Below are positions 11,880 through 22,320 of a stretch of DNA of 64,000 nucleotides, piece by piece. The notes under the pieces are model-generated. The model saw nothing but the letters and a program-made list of their open reading frames with translations, did no database searches and was not told the DNA's origin. Origin of the DNA: Calliphora vicina (lineage: Eukaryota > Arthropoda > Insecta > Diptera > Calliphoridae); the NCBI RefSeq assembly GCF_958450345.1, contig NC_088780.1, forward strand, positions 93,260,226-93,324,225, written 5' to 3'. Positions within the stretch are counted from its first letter, which is position 1, and every line of letters begins with the position of its first letter. The position numbers and the translations under genes are program-made.

Positions 11880-12540
11880 TATGAACTAGTTACTTCAATA
11901 GCCACGTGACTAGTTGTTTTTATACGTGTATGTCCTAAACGGGGGGTCAATTGACTATTTTTGATTACAATGAGACTTTCCAAAAGCTGGTCAAAAGTAG
12001 TCAATGCATACCGGTTACATAGCATCAGTTACTTTACTAGCTACCTAACTGTGTACTTGATCAGCTATATAACTAGTTATTTTAACATGTACGGGTGCTA
12101 ATTGACCACAAATAGTCATCTAAAAAATATGATAGACAGTCCAGTAAGCGATTGCTGGTAAACAAACCTTCATCCGAGAACTCTCTAATATATAGCTTCT
12201 GTTGTCTAAAATTACTACTTTCTAAAGTGCTGTACAAAATAAATATTTAAAGTGACTTCACTATAGGTTACTAAGACTATTGACTTCACGCTATGTTACA
12301 TGAGATATCAGTACTTAGGCAAAAATAAAAATTAACTGTATGATAATTATATCAACACAATTTGTATAAAACCAGTTTACTCACAAAACGTTTAAAGTGA
12401 CTACACTCCAGATTACTTAGAGATACTTAAGTGGTAATTGTCTTCACGCTAGATTACCTGGGATGTATTAAGTAATCAATTGTCTTCTCTCTGCACTACA
12501 AACAGCACATACGTGTCAAGTAACCCAAAATATATAAATT
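11880..12540 (-). repeat. Unclassified dispersed repeat, copy 1
   Basis: The reverse complement of parts of this stretch matches 19917-20090: GTTTAGGACATACACGT, CTTAAGTATCTCTAAGTAAT and GTAGTCACTTTAAACG. Internally it repeats short blocks such as GTGACTTCACTATAGG and GATTACTTAGAGATACTT. Boundaries are approximate and no coding sequence was seen. Confidence 0.5.
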
Positions 12541-13140
12541 GCAATCAGACATTTGTGACAACTACTGTTTATAAGGGATACATTAACTACTTGCTTAACT
12601 GCTGGGTTGTAAACTGGGTGCGTGTATGTGTGTTTATACTCGCTCAAGTGTAAAACTTATTGCTCCAGAAATAAAACATGTTGTTGTACATAAAATATAT
12701 GTAGCAACAGAAAAAAAAAATAAACAACAACAAGTAAACAATCACTGTTACTACGAGTTTTACACTAACAACCACTACAATGATGACGACAAAAAATGGT
12801 GACGACCTACTACAACTACAGTTTCAACCAATTTTACTCCTGCACACCTTCACACACCCATTCGTACATACATATGAATTAGGATATCCATTCGAAAATC
12901 AAAAAATTCGAATAATTTTATGTAGAACTAGCATATTACCAGCTACTTCGTTAGCATATATTTTTTTGATATTAAAATAATAGTATATCAATGTAAAATT
13001 AAAAAAATGTGTTACTTATGTAGCATAAAACATCTTAACTTATCAAATTATTTGATTAGCAAATAACGTTAGTACATAATTTTCAAAATATTTAATAGTC
13101 CAATTGCACCTGGTTCCTATTTATTTTAATTTAGCTAGGT
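12541..13140. other. AT-rich non-coding DNA, nothing recognised
   Basis: The open frame at 12780-12980 has no recognisable similarity and is probably chance. Confidence 0.5.
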
Positions 13141-13144
13141 TTAT

Positions 13145-14115
13145 TTTTATAGACTATTCAAAAAGTACCATTAGAATAATGAAAAATTACAATAAAGTCC
13201 CCACTTGTAGATTTCCTTTCGCTTAGGTCCATATAAGATTTATTTAATGTTCTTATGTTCATTGGTGAAGGGAATACAAAAAGTACCATTCGCATAAATA
13301 AAATGTAGCAAAAGTCTCCCCCTTGAATTCTCACTCATGACCATAAAGCTTAATTTCATGTTTCTAGGTCAATTGCTATAGAAAATTCAGAAATTATCAT
13401 TAGAATAAAGAAAAATACTATAAAGTACCATTAGAATAAAAAGAAGTAATCACTCAGCTCCATATATGCTAAATTTCATATATGTATCTAATTATATTAT
13501 TGTAGAAAATTCAAAAATTACCGCTATAATAAGGAAAAAGTTCCATAATGTCACTACTTGTAGATTCGGGTCCATATAAACTTAGCATAATGTTTCTAAG
13601 TTCATTGGTGATGAAAAAAGAAAAAGTACCATTCGAATAAATAAAAAGTACCACAAGTCCCTCTATTAATTACCACTCATATAGAACCATATATGCTTAA
13701 TTTCATGTTTATAAGTCCATTATTATAGAAAATTCAAAAAAGTACCCATGAGAATAAAGAAAAAGTACCATGAAGAATCCCCTTGAATTTTCACTCACTT
13801 AGGACCATATACGCTTAATTTAATATTTCTATGTCTATTATTACAGAAAATTCAAAAAGTACCATCAGAGTATAGAAGAAGTATCAAAAAGCAGCCACTT
13901 ATGGACTCCCACTCACTCGGTCCATATAACCTTTATTTCATGTTTCTAGGTTCATTGGTGAAGAAATTACAAAAAGAACCATTCGTATAAAGAAAAAGTA
14001 CCAAAAAGTCTTCCACTAGAATTCCCACTCACTTAGGACCATATGCTTAATTCATGCTTAATTTCATGTTTCTAAGTCTATTGTTATAGAAAATTAAAAA
14101 AGTACCGTTAGAAGA
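13145..14115 (+). repeat. Tandem array of ~117-bp units with a trimeric higher-order pattern
   Basis: About nine units each contain an AAAAAGTACCATTMG-like block, at roughly 13159, 13275, 13389, 13509, 13620, 13737, 13854, 13972 and 14096. Two unit types alternate. Type B has CTCACTTAGGACCATATA and TTATAGAAAATTC. Type A has GGTCCATATAA and TTCATTGGTGAAG. TTCATTGGTG occurs at 13258, 13601 and 13951, so type A recurs every third unit (spacing 343 and 350), giving the order B-A-B-B-A-B-B-A-B. Confidence 0.8.
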
Positions 14116-15030
14116 ACAAAAAAAGTACCTGTAGTTCAGTTCTCACATTTTGGTACCTAAATATTATCTCCTATTTTTAACACTAACTTCACTCAGATAC
14201 ATATCAGCTAACTTTAATGTCGATAAGTGAAATAATTTAAAATATTAAAAAAGTAGCATTAGGAGAAAAGTACCAATTTTACTCCAATTTTGAAATTAAA
14301 AAATATTCCATTTTGCCAAAATTGTTTATGCTACAGACATGTCTCAAACAATTAAAATCTGTGTTAATGTGCCCAAGAAAAAATATGTTTTAAAAAAATA
14401 CCAAACTGTTTACTCGGATTTGGCCCAATATAAACCTTGGCAGTAGAGTTCCAAATAACACTCGTTAGTTAAGTTTTGTATGAATACAGGAACTAATGTT
14501 AAAAAATTATCAAAATTAGTTTAATAATTTCAAAAAAAAATGTATTTTCCCGATTTTATCCCCTTTTTGGTACCCTTTTTATCCCCACTGCGGTGGCAAA
14601 ATTTTATTCAAATAGATTTCTGTATCGTGGTGGGAGCTCATAATAAAATATTCGTATGTCTATGTCAAATTATAGAAAAACATATTTTATGAAAAAGTAC
14701 CAATGGTTCGAATTTCCAAAAAGTACCAAACTTATATTTTATATTTTTTGATAAGCAACGAATACCATTTAAAATTTATTTCTATGTTTATTGGTTTAAA
14801 AGATACATAGGGTGCCAAAAAAGTACCAAAATACAGTTTTTACCCGCTTTCTCCCTTAAAAGGTTCGAATTTCGAAAAAGTACGAAACAACGCAGCTTAT
14901 TTTTTAAATGTAGTAAGATGCAATTTTAAGTTTTTTTGCATCTTTATTAGTTTTGAAGATATAAGGTTACCGAATTTACCCTTTTTTGCCCCCTAAACGT
15001 TCGAATATCCAAAAAGCCCTTCTTATCGGA
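13145..15030 (+). mobile_element. AGTACC-rich dispersed element, copy A
   Basis: The 117-bp array plus a tail (14116-15030) rich in AAAAAGTACC motifs is matched by a second copy at about 39050-41095. Matching segments include AATAATTTAAAATATTAAAA, CCAAACTGTTTAC, TTTATTGGTTTA and a terminal CGAATTTACCC. The match to a distant copy means the unit is dispersed and not a local satellite. There is no coding capacity, the ends are not defined, and the class is unknown. Confidence 0.6.
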
Positions 15031-15057
15031 TCGTTTTGGAGAGGGACTTTATTAAAA

Positions 15058-15182
15058 AAAAAATTCTATTATTCGAATAATTCTATTAATTTTAAATGTG
15101 TGATCGAATTATGCGAACAAGTTAAAATCTCTAATTTTCTTTATTCGAACATAAGATTAATCGAATAATTTGGTTACCCTAA
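15058..15182 (+). repeat. ATTCGAATAATTCGATTAATTTTAAA repeat (written in parts), copy 1
   Basis: It shares ATTATTCGAATAATTC, ATTAATTTTAAA, GTGTGATC and TAATCGAATAATT in order with 21420-21545, in the same orientation. Both are about 125 bp and self-complementary in places. An unclassified short dispersed repeat. Confidence 0.6.
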
Positions 15183-15546
15183 TATGTGGGTATGGGTGTA
15201 TATTTTTCGAGTTGTTTTTACAGTACATTATTTAAGGCGATTGTTGTATTGTTTTTGTCCTTCGTACAAGAGAATGTCCCATAAGCATGTTTTTTTTTAT
15301 TGTTGGCAGAGTATTAAAGGAACTTTTTTAAGAGTAGATTGTATCATAAAAATAATATTAATGTTGTAGTAGTAGAACTTATGTAGTTGTTGAACTAATG
15401 CAGATTATGAGAAATAAAAAAAATAAATTAAAAGAATTTTATTACTACAAGTTTTCGGTATTTCTTACAATAATATGTGCGGATCTTATAATCTCTTAAG
15501 TACTGAAGTGAAGGTGAACATTTCCACATTAATGAAATACTAATTA
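15183..15546. other. AT-rich non-coding DNA, nothing recognised
   Basis: No gene or repeat structure was recognised. Confidence 0.5.
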
Positions 15547-15672
15547 TACCTACGCTACGATTGTGCTGATGTTTGTAATTCCAAAAAATATTAGTTTAAC
15601 ACTCACCTTAAAGTTTACTGATCAATTTAGAATTACTTTCTAAGTCGTTCACACGATGTATGTCTTCACATT
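15547..15672 (+). mobile_element. Decayed 5' fragment of family-1 INE-1-like element
   Basis: It matches the first ~130 bases of the copies at 57634 and 58664 (GCAGATGTTTGTAACGCC-like, AATATTAGTTTAACACTCAC, CTTAAAGTTTACTGATC, ACTTTCTAAGTCG). It stops where the microsatellite would start. Confidence 0.7.
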
Positions 15673-16769
15673 CTTTAAATTGTTATTGACAACATTTAGG
15701 CATTACAAAATATGAATTTCGAAATGAATAACTCCTTTAAATTCCCTGACTTACTTACATGTGTATTAAAAATAGTGAATGCTGTAGTCAGCATCAGAGA
15801 AGAGTTCCTGGTAATGACGCTGTTGATTTTGTTATGCTTGGTTTAATATTTACGAGCTGATGTTTTAAACTCGGTAAATTTCTATTCCCAGACAGACGGG
15901 GGAGTATGAGTGAGAAGGTGTGTTGAATTTTTTATTTTTTATTATTGAATTATAAGGTGTTCTAAATATGCTGCTTTCGTTACAAAATTGGGAACAGGCA
16001 GAATATGAAAAAAAATATATATTTTTTTTACCTAATTTTATTTTAGTAAATAAAATTTGAAGGAAATAAAAAATAGGGCACAATGAAAAGCAAACATTTT
16101 AATCTAAAGTGTATTAAAGCACGTAAACAAATAAGGGTATATTTTTGAGCGAAAAAATCGATGTCAACACAGTTTGGTTAAATTATGATAAAATATGAAG
16201 AACAATTATTGAAAGGTTTCAGGTTTTTCTTGATACGCACTTTTTTTTAAATTTTATAGTTTGGTTTTTTTCGGTCTTAAAGCTAAAATAATGTATAAAA
16301 TCTCATCTACTTAAAAATTTTCAAGAACCCAAAATTCTTAAAATATTGGGAAATTTTTTTACATTAGAAATACATGTAATTTGAAGGGTATTGAAAAACG
16401 AACAAAATCGCCTGGTCGTGACAGTTGATGCACGAACAGTTAGGAATAACTTTCTTTTTTTTTAAATTAATGAAATTATTCACTTTCTTAAAATATTAAT
16501 TTATACTCATCACCAATAAAATTCTAGTACCAAATTAATTTGGACAGACAGTGTGCCACGATGGATGATGAGGTGATATACCCCTTCTCTGGTATTTTCT
16601 TGTAAATTGCAAGTCGATTGTCCAGCAAAATAGTTTTATAAACAAATTTGGTTAAAAACTATCATAACTATCATAATTATTAGGTAAAACTAATCCGTTC
16701 TAAATCGAATGATGCGTTTCAAAGTTATTCAATACTAATTTTTCACAAAAGTGACCGAGATGTCCAACA
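15673..16769. other. AT-rich non-coding DNA, nothing recognised
   Basis: The last part (from about 16540) may be the decayed 5' half of the following Tc1 element, but no motif there is convincing. Confidence 0.45.
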
Positions 16770-17240
16770 ATACTCAAGATGAGTGAAATAGAGTTTTGTT
16801 TCCAGAAGAACCATCGTTTAATATGGTAAATTCGGAAGGAATGTGATGAGTATGTCGGTATCCTAATCAATGATTGCAATGTACTGTTAAGCATCAAGTG
16901 GGGCATGTGAAGGTGTGGGGTTGCTTTTTGGGACAAAGCTTAGGATCTCTACACAAAAACTATGGTATAATAAATAAGAGTGTGTATCGAAATAATCTGC
17001 AACATAATATCTGCCTGTTTCACGATGTCAAAAGAAAAATGAGTCGAACAAATTTGTATGAAAAACACTCAGTTTTTAAAATTCTTTCGAATAGTTTTCA
17101 TACAAATTTGTTGGAATCATTTTTCTTTCGACATCGTGAAACAGGCCCTTACCCCAGGGAAACAGTTTATCCTTTGGATATTCAATCACGACAAAGTTCG
17201 ATACCTTAAAGATGCGCTCAGCTGATAGAAAATAAAGGAT
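16770..17240 (+). pseudogene. Tc1/mariner-type transposase fragment, interrupted
   Basis: Tc1 transposases are DDE/D enzymes that cut and paste elements at TA. Read across frames, the fragment gives VLFPEEPSFN at about 16792-16826, the position of the usual FSDES-F block; the first catalytic Asp reads Glu here. Next come VKHQVGHVKVWGCF (about 16882-16930) and, after an interruption, WIFNHDK (about 17176), equivalent to the FQHDN block with the second catalytic Asp. A 134-bp palindrome at 17013-17146 splits it, and stop codons lie upstream of the central frame. The N-terminal DNA-binding part and the third acidic residue are missing. It is dead; family assignment is firm at superfamily level only. 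Confidence 0.7.
17013..17146. mobile_element. 134-bp palindromic MITE inside the Tc1 pseudogene
   Basis: Arms starting GCCTGTTTCACGATGTC are inverted repeats of about 53 bases with few mismatches. Removing the segment restores the order of the transposase motifs on both sides. No clear target duplication. Confidence 0.75.
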
Positions 17241-17270
17241 TCGCCACTAAATATAAACGTTTTGTTCTGT

Positions 17271-17468
17271 TACACAGAGAAAACAGATTCGTTGTGATGA
17301 CCATATTTGTAGCCAATCGAATGAATCGATTATATTCTCAGATTTTTTTTTAGAAAATATCCGAATTATTGTCACCCCAGCCACAATAGAAAAATCCGGA
17401 CATTAAAATTGAATGATTCGATTAGTAACAACTTCGTATATCACAACTAAAACAGTTTTCTCTGTGTA
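17271..17468. mobile_element. TA-flanked MITE with CACAGAGAAAAC ends
   Basis: TA-CACAGAGAAAACAG at the left and TGTTTTCTCTGTG-TA at the right form terminal inverted repeats next to TA. Imperfect symmetry continues (GTTGTGAT, AATCGAAT). The layout is that of a non-autonomous Tc1/mariner element of about 200 bp. Confidence 0.75.
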
Positions 17469-17469
17469 G

Positions 17470-17925
17470 TAATAGGTCTGTTCATTTACTTTCCCAGTGA
17501 ATACTTGCAACGAGAGAATAAAATCAAAATTTACAAAATTATTCTATTAAATTCTCAAAAATATTAAAAAGTAAATGAACGCTTTTCCAGTAGCAATTGT
17601 TTTATACGCGCAATTTCCTTATTTTATTCCTTTTAAAATGTATAAATACTCACATTTTCTTAAATTTTATTGAAAATTATTTTTTTTTTTAATTTTTTTA
17701 CCACAAAAATAAAATTGTAAATAAATAAACAATAACACAAAACATATGAAATATAAGCTACTAACTATTACGAGTTCAAAACTTGTAATAGCTTGCAACG
17801 AGAGAACACTCTCTAAAATTTATACGCTCTTGACTTTTTCTCTACTTTCAAGTTTTTTGAGTTAATGAACGCTTTTCCAGTAACAATTATTACTAGTAAC
17901 AACTTTTGTTATTGAACAGAGCTAA
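17470..17925. repeat. Repeat with internal duplication, possible TIR ends
   Basis: ATGAACGCTTTTCCAGTA followed by GCAATT or ACAATT occurs at 17574 and 17865. CTTGCAACGAGAGAA occurs at about 17504 and 17792. The ends GGTCTGTTCA and, complemented, GCTCTGTTCA could be diverged TIRs. Class unknown. Confidence 0.45.
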
Positions 17926-18065
17926 TGTCATGGGTATTGTTCAATTTTAAATTTACTTTAAATTGTTATTGAAAAGTAAGAAAAAAACAAATATAGAAAA
18001 CTTTAAATAATATGTATATTTAAATAAAATTATTATCTGGATTTAAGTTTTTAGTTAAATTTTTA

Positions 18066-18508
18066 TCTTTCAAAAACTGTGATTTATTTCCTTTAAGAAT
18101 TGTAACAACTCTTTATTTATTCAAATTTCAACAACAACAGTTTAACCCTCCGGTACTCGCAACTGATCTAGTTGATACAGGCAAAATGTTTTTTATTGTA
18201 AAGTTTTTTAAATACCCTAAGTTTTGAGCTATTTTTTGATCTTCCTTCCAGAAGCCTCAAGAAATTTATATTTCTACAATGATCAACTCAAAACTTTTAT
18301 TCTAAGTTGTATGTTCCACAGCTATGTTAATAATATCCACAGATATGTTTGTAATGTCCACAGTTATGTTAACTATTGTTAATCGGCCGGTAAACAACAT
18401 TGTCCATAATTAAAAGTCTCCAGAAATAGAAATGTTGAGAAACTTGATGCCACTTGAAACCAGCCATTACATATCTTTATATTTGAATTCATATACAATT
18501 TGATAAAA
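18066..18508 (-). repeat. Strongly diverged relative of the 27.6-kb solo LTR
   Basis: Three blocks are collinear with the LTR at 27602-28196: TGTAACAACTCTTTATTTATT with ACAACAACAG; CCACAGATATGTT; and CAGCC, CTTTATATTTGAATTCA and TACAATTT. Between them the sequence differs. It is probably an old LTR of a related family, read on the minus strand. Confidence 0.5.
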
Positions 18509-19688
18509 GGAAATTATATAAAACCACAAAAATTGCTAAGATTTTAAACGCTTCTATGAAATAAAACATGATTGGAATATAGGCTAAAAGTAGCAAAAAT
18601 TTCAAACCCACAGTTATAAATATTTCTTTTACACAAATCATTGTAATTTATTTTTAGATCAAATACTATTGGGTGATTCCATGAAATTACTTGTTAAACA
18701 AGTTAAACATGAAGTAAATTCTACAACTTACTATAAATAAAGGCAAGCGCAAATAAATATTTATTTTGTGTATTACCAACAATTAAAAGATAAACTACCT
18801 GGGTATTAAAAAGTAGCAAAACACCATAATGAACAATTAATTGCCAACATTTTCGTTGAATAAAAAAAGTGTTGCCTTAAATAACTTTTAAACAACATTA
18901 AACAGATTTAATGCCAAAAGTATTTATAATTGTTCTTAATGAAGACACAAAGAAAAGCACTGAACACACGTGTTGTTTTGTTATTTACCTAAATAAACTT
19001 TAAACTTAAAAATTCACTTTCTTTAACAAAAGTTTAATTTAACTTTAAATGTATCCTTTCTTTTGTTTTACTTAGCTTTGTACAGTTTTGTTGTTTTTTT
19101 ATATATATAAAATTAATTAAGTTACATTAAGCAAAGGAAACTTAAAAATAAAATAACAAGGGTTTTATTTTATTTATATAATTTTTTTTGTGTAGCTACT
19201 TAAACTCAAACCAGTGTCAGTGACAAGAGAACAACAAGAATAAAAACGATTACTTATTTGCTTTTCCTTCCATTCATGTCGTATTTATGTGACATTTTAC
19301 CACCATTAACTAAAATCCGACCCGCGGGTATTTTTAGTTAAAAGAACTCGTATGTTTGTCAAATAAATAAATAAAAAAAAACCTGTAGACAAACACTTTA
19401 AAAGCTTTCAATTTGTCTTTGTATTGTGTTTTTGTTCGCTTTTTTCGGGTTAATTTTGCTTTAGGAGTGAGAAAGTTGAAATAAATTTGTTTTGAAACAA
19501 AAATGGTTTTCTTGGGTGAAAAAACGATGAAAATGATGCCAGCATGAGATTTTGTTTATCAAATACTCTACACTATAGTATGATAGAATTGATTCATATA
19601 CGTGTGTGCAGAATCTTATGAATATATAGTTGATGATGATGATATGATGCTTTTTTACCTAAAAAAGATTCTTCTAATCAACCAATGA
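18509..19688. other. AT-rich non-coding DNA, nothing recognised
   Basis: There is a small hairpin at about 19307-19340 (TTAACTAAAA with TTTTAGTTAA around ACCCGCGGGT). No gene. Confidence 0.5.
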
Positions 19689-19696
19689 ATGATAAC

Positions 19697-20377
19697 TAGG
19701 GGCGGATTTTCATGCATTTATTATTGAAAAATATGCGCCTAAAATATCTTTCAAAAAACTCAAAATGTGACTTAGAATTTAAAAAATATGCACTTATATT
19801 TTTATGAAGAAATATAAAATAATTAATTATGGATTGCGCAAAGTTCAAAAAGAACATAACAGTGTTCCCAACAGTTAGGACTTTTTAAATTAAACCAGGA
19901 ATGGACACGTCTGTGCTATTTTTATTGCTAGCGTAAAGACCATTGTCACTTAAGTGTCTCTAAGTAATCTATAGAGTGGTCACTTTAAACGTTCATTATG
20001 TAATGCATTTGTCTCTAAAAAGTCGTAAAGGGTCAAGCAGTGGGTAATGTTTAGGACATGCACGTGTTAAAATAACTAACTGTGTATGTAAAGTTACAAA
20101 ATCTTTCGATAACAAAATCTCTTATAAATTGAAATTTAATGAGGTTTTGAAACATAAAAAACTCAATTTTTTTGAAGCAAAATATTTGCCCTTTGACGAC
20201 AAAAAATTTTTAAAAACTGGGATAATATATATATTAATATGCATTTTGAAGTTAAATATAATAAAATATGCAAAAATATGCCCTAGCAAATCGATGCCAT
20301 TTTACAAAAAAATGTGCGATTCGGAAAAATAATTAGTCTACATTATATTTGCATTTGTATATTTTAGCCACCCACTA
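19697..20377. mobile_element. hAT-like non-autonomous element
   Basis: The left end TAGGGGCGGATTTT and the right end, complemented, TAGTGGGTGGCTAAAAT are similar. They are flanked by ATGATAAC (19689-19696) and ATGACAAC (20378-20385), an 8-bp duplication with one difference. Subterminal ATGCAAAAATATGC-type motifs recur, as in the hAT element at 48236-49468. The 67-codon frame at 20129-20332 has no recognised similarity. hAT enzymes generate 8-bp duplications, which supports the assignment. Confidence 0.6.
19917..20090 (+). repeat. Fragment of the 11.9-12.5 kb dispersed repeat
   Basis: It contains CTTAAGTGTCTCTAAGTAAT, GGTCACTTTAAACG and GTTTAGGACATGCACG, matching the complement of 11880-12540. 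It lies inside the hAT-like element, so it was either acquired by it or is an earlier component of that family. Confidence 0.55.
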
Positions 20378-20385
20378 ATGACAAC

Positions 20386-21153
20386 TCTAATATTTTATTG
20401 GTCCAAGGATGAATTTTTGTGAAACTGGCTTAAATCGGCTCATTAAAAATATATTAAAAGGTTTATAAATCGAAACGTTGCGCATTGGGTTCAAGTGTGT
20501 GCAAAGTGGCGCTTAATTGAAATTTAAGAATTAATTTTTTATTCTTATACATGATTTTGAACATCATTGAACATCTTTGTTTAATATGATAATCAACTTT
20601 TTGCGCATTTTTATATGCGTCAATCATATACTGTCTGACTTCAAATTAGCCACGTTCACTGACAATGATATCAAACTTTGGACATATTCCCTTTATTGTA
20701 TAATTCTCCAAGACCACTTTATTAAGCAAAGATTTGGCAACGTTGATAGAGCTTGATATATAATAAAATTTATTATAAATAATTTAAAAATAGTGAATAA
20801 TTAATTTACTAAAGAATTAGTTACTCAATTTAAAAACCGTACTAATGAATGACATAAAAAAGTTCTTAATACGTTTATGTATATTGTATTTGAATTCAGG
20901 ATCATGCCATTGCTCAAATTTTTTAAAGCATAGCCCCAAAACAAACTAAAGGGTTTGTTTTGTAGATTGTTCAGGAATTAATCTGATCAGAATATTTCTT
21001 TTGAAAATTTAATAATGGACTTTGTTTTCGAATGTTTTTTAACATTATCAATACTTGAATTGTTAACTTTAACGTTATTTTTTGTTTTTCTTTAACAATA
21101 AAATATTGAAAAACAGACATAAAAACTTCATTCTTTACTTTAAAAAAAAAATT
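20386..21153. other. AT-rich non-coding DNA, nothing recognised
   Basis: No gene or repeat structure was recognised. Confidence 0.5.
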
Positions 21154-21420
21154 AAGGCCCTAATTTTGTAAATCACGTCACAAAGTGATATTTATATGGA
21201 AAGCAAAAACCAAATTTCAAAAATTTTAAAAATTTGTTTTTGTTTTATATAAAAATTCTTAACAGAACAAACGCACCAAAATTCAAGCGTTGATTTGCCT
21301 TTCAAAATTTGAAAATTTTGTATATAAAACAAAAACATTTTTTTTTAAATTTTTGAAATTTTGTTTTTGCTTTCCATATAAATATCACTTTGGTGACGTG
21401 ATTTACAAAATTATTGCCTA
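21154..21420. mobile_element. 267-bp palindromic MITE
   Basis: The arms are about 100 bases long and include AATTTTGTAAATCACGTCAC, GATATTTATATGGAAAGC and AAACCAAATTTCAAAAATTT with their complements on the right. There is no coding capacity and the target duplication is uncertain. Confidence 0.8.
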
Positions 21421-21545
21421 AATTATTCGAATAATTCGATTAATTTTAAACGTGTGATCAAATTATTCAAACCAGTTAAAATCTCTTATTCGAATTATTC
21501 GTTTTATTCGAACAAGAGAAAAATCGAATAATTCGAATACCCTAT
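21420..21545 (+). repeat. ATTCGAA-rich repeat, copy 2
   Basis: This is the second copy of the repeat at 15058-15182, in the same orientation. It abuts the preceding MITE, which may have inserted at its edge. Confidence 0.6.
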
Positions 21546-21822
21546 TGTATACTTTATTTATTTTATTATGTATTCCTCATACGTTAGCAGATTCAATTTC
21601 AAATTCCTCAAACTAAATAACCATTGCATACTTTTTGGTTTGCACCTACTTATGTTACTTGCCGGGTTAAAACGTATGATAAGTATTTAATTCTGATAAT
21701 AAGTATACGTCACAGGGAAAGCACATACTTTTGAGTAGTAATTGTGTAGCATAATTTTGGGATAAATTTAAGAAATCACTAGGCGTATGATTGATATCAA
21801 ATTCATATACATACATATTTAG

Positions 21823-21928
21823 TAGGGATGCCAAACGGGACTGTGTTTTGCAAATTCCTGGATTCGGGATTTTAGAAATGTAAATCCCAGGGATTTTCGG
21901 GATCGGGATTTCAGGATTGTCATCCCTA
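21823..21928. mobile_element. 106-bp hAT-type MITE
   Basis: The ends TAGGGATGCC and, complemented, TAGGGATGAC are flanked by ATATTTAG (21815-21822) and ATATATAG (21929-21936), an 8-bp duplication with one difference. The interior is made of GGGATTT-like repeats. Confidence 0.7.
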
Positions 21929-21936
21929 ATATATAG

Positions 21937-22320
21937 TAAATGTGTAGAAAATATAAAATGTTCTATAAAGTATACACAGTCTCAAGATTTGTAGTTTTTA
22001 GTTGTCAGAAATGGTTAATATTAAATAACTATAAATATACAAAAGTGGTAAGTAAAATTTCAAAATTATTATCTCAGTCAAATGGAATTGAGAATAAATA
22101 TATTACTAAATATACATATTTTAATTATTGGTTTATTCATTAAATTTCAACCAAAATATGTAAAACAATTTTTTAATTAAATATTTGATAATTTTAGAAT
22201 TTAGTTATTATCACTTTCTGATATGAAACTGAAAATGTTACAAGTCCCAAAAAGGACCTATAAGATGCAAACGCACTTCTTCTTAGCTGTGATTATTTGT
22301 CATTATAAATCATATCAAAT
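21937..22320. other. AT-rich non-coding DNA, nothing recognised
   Basis: The open frame at 21940-22143 has no recognisable similarity. Confidence 0.5.

Noticed and set aside
16700..16936. 78-codon minus-strand frame
   Set aside because: It is antisense to the Tc1 transposase motifs, which explain the sequence better.
20129..20332. 67-codon frame inside the hAT-like element
   Set aside because: No transposase motif and AT-biased composition; probably chance.
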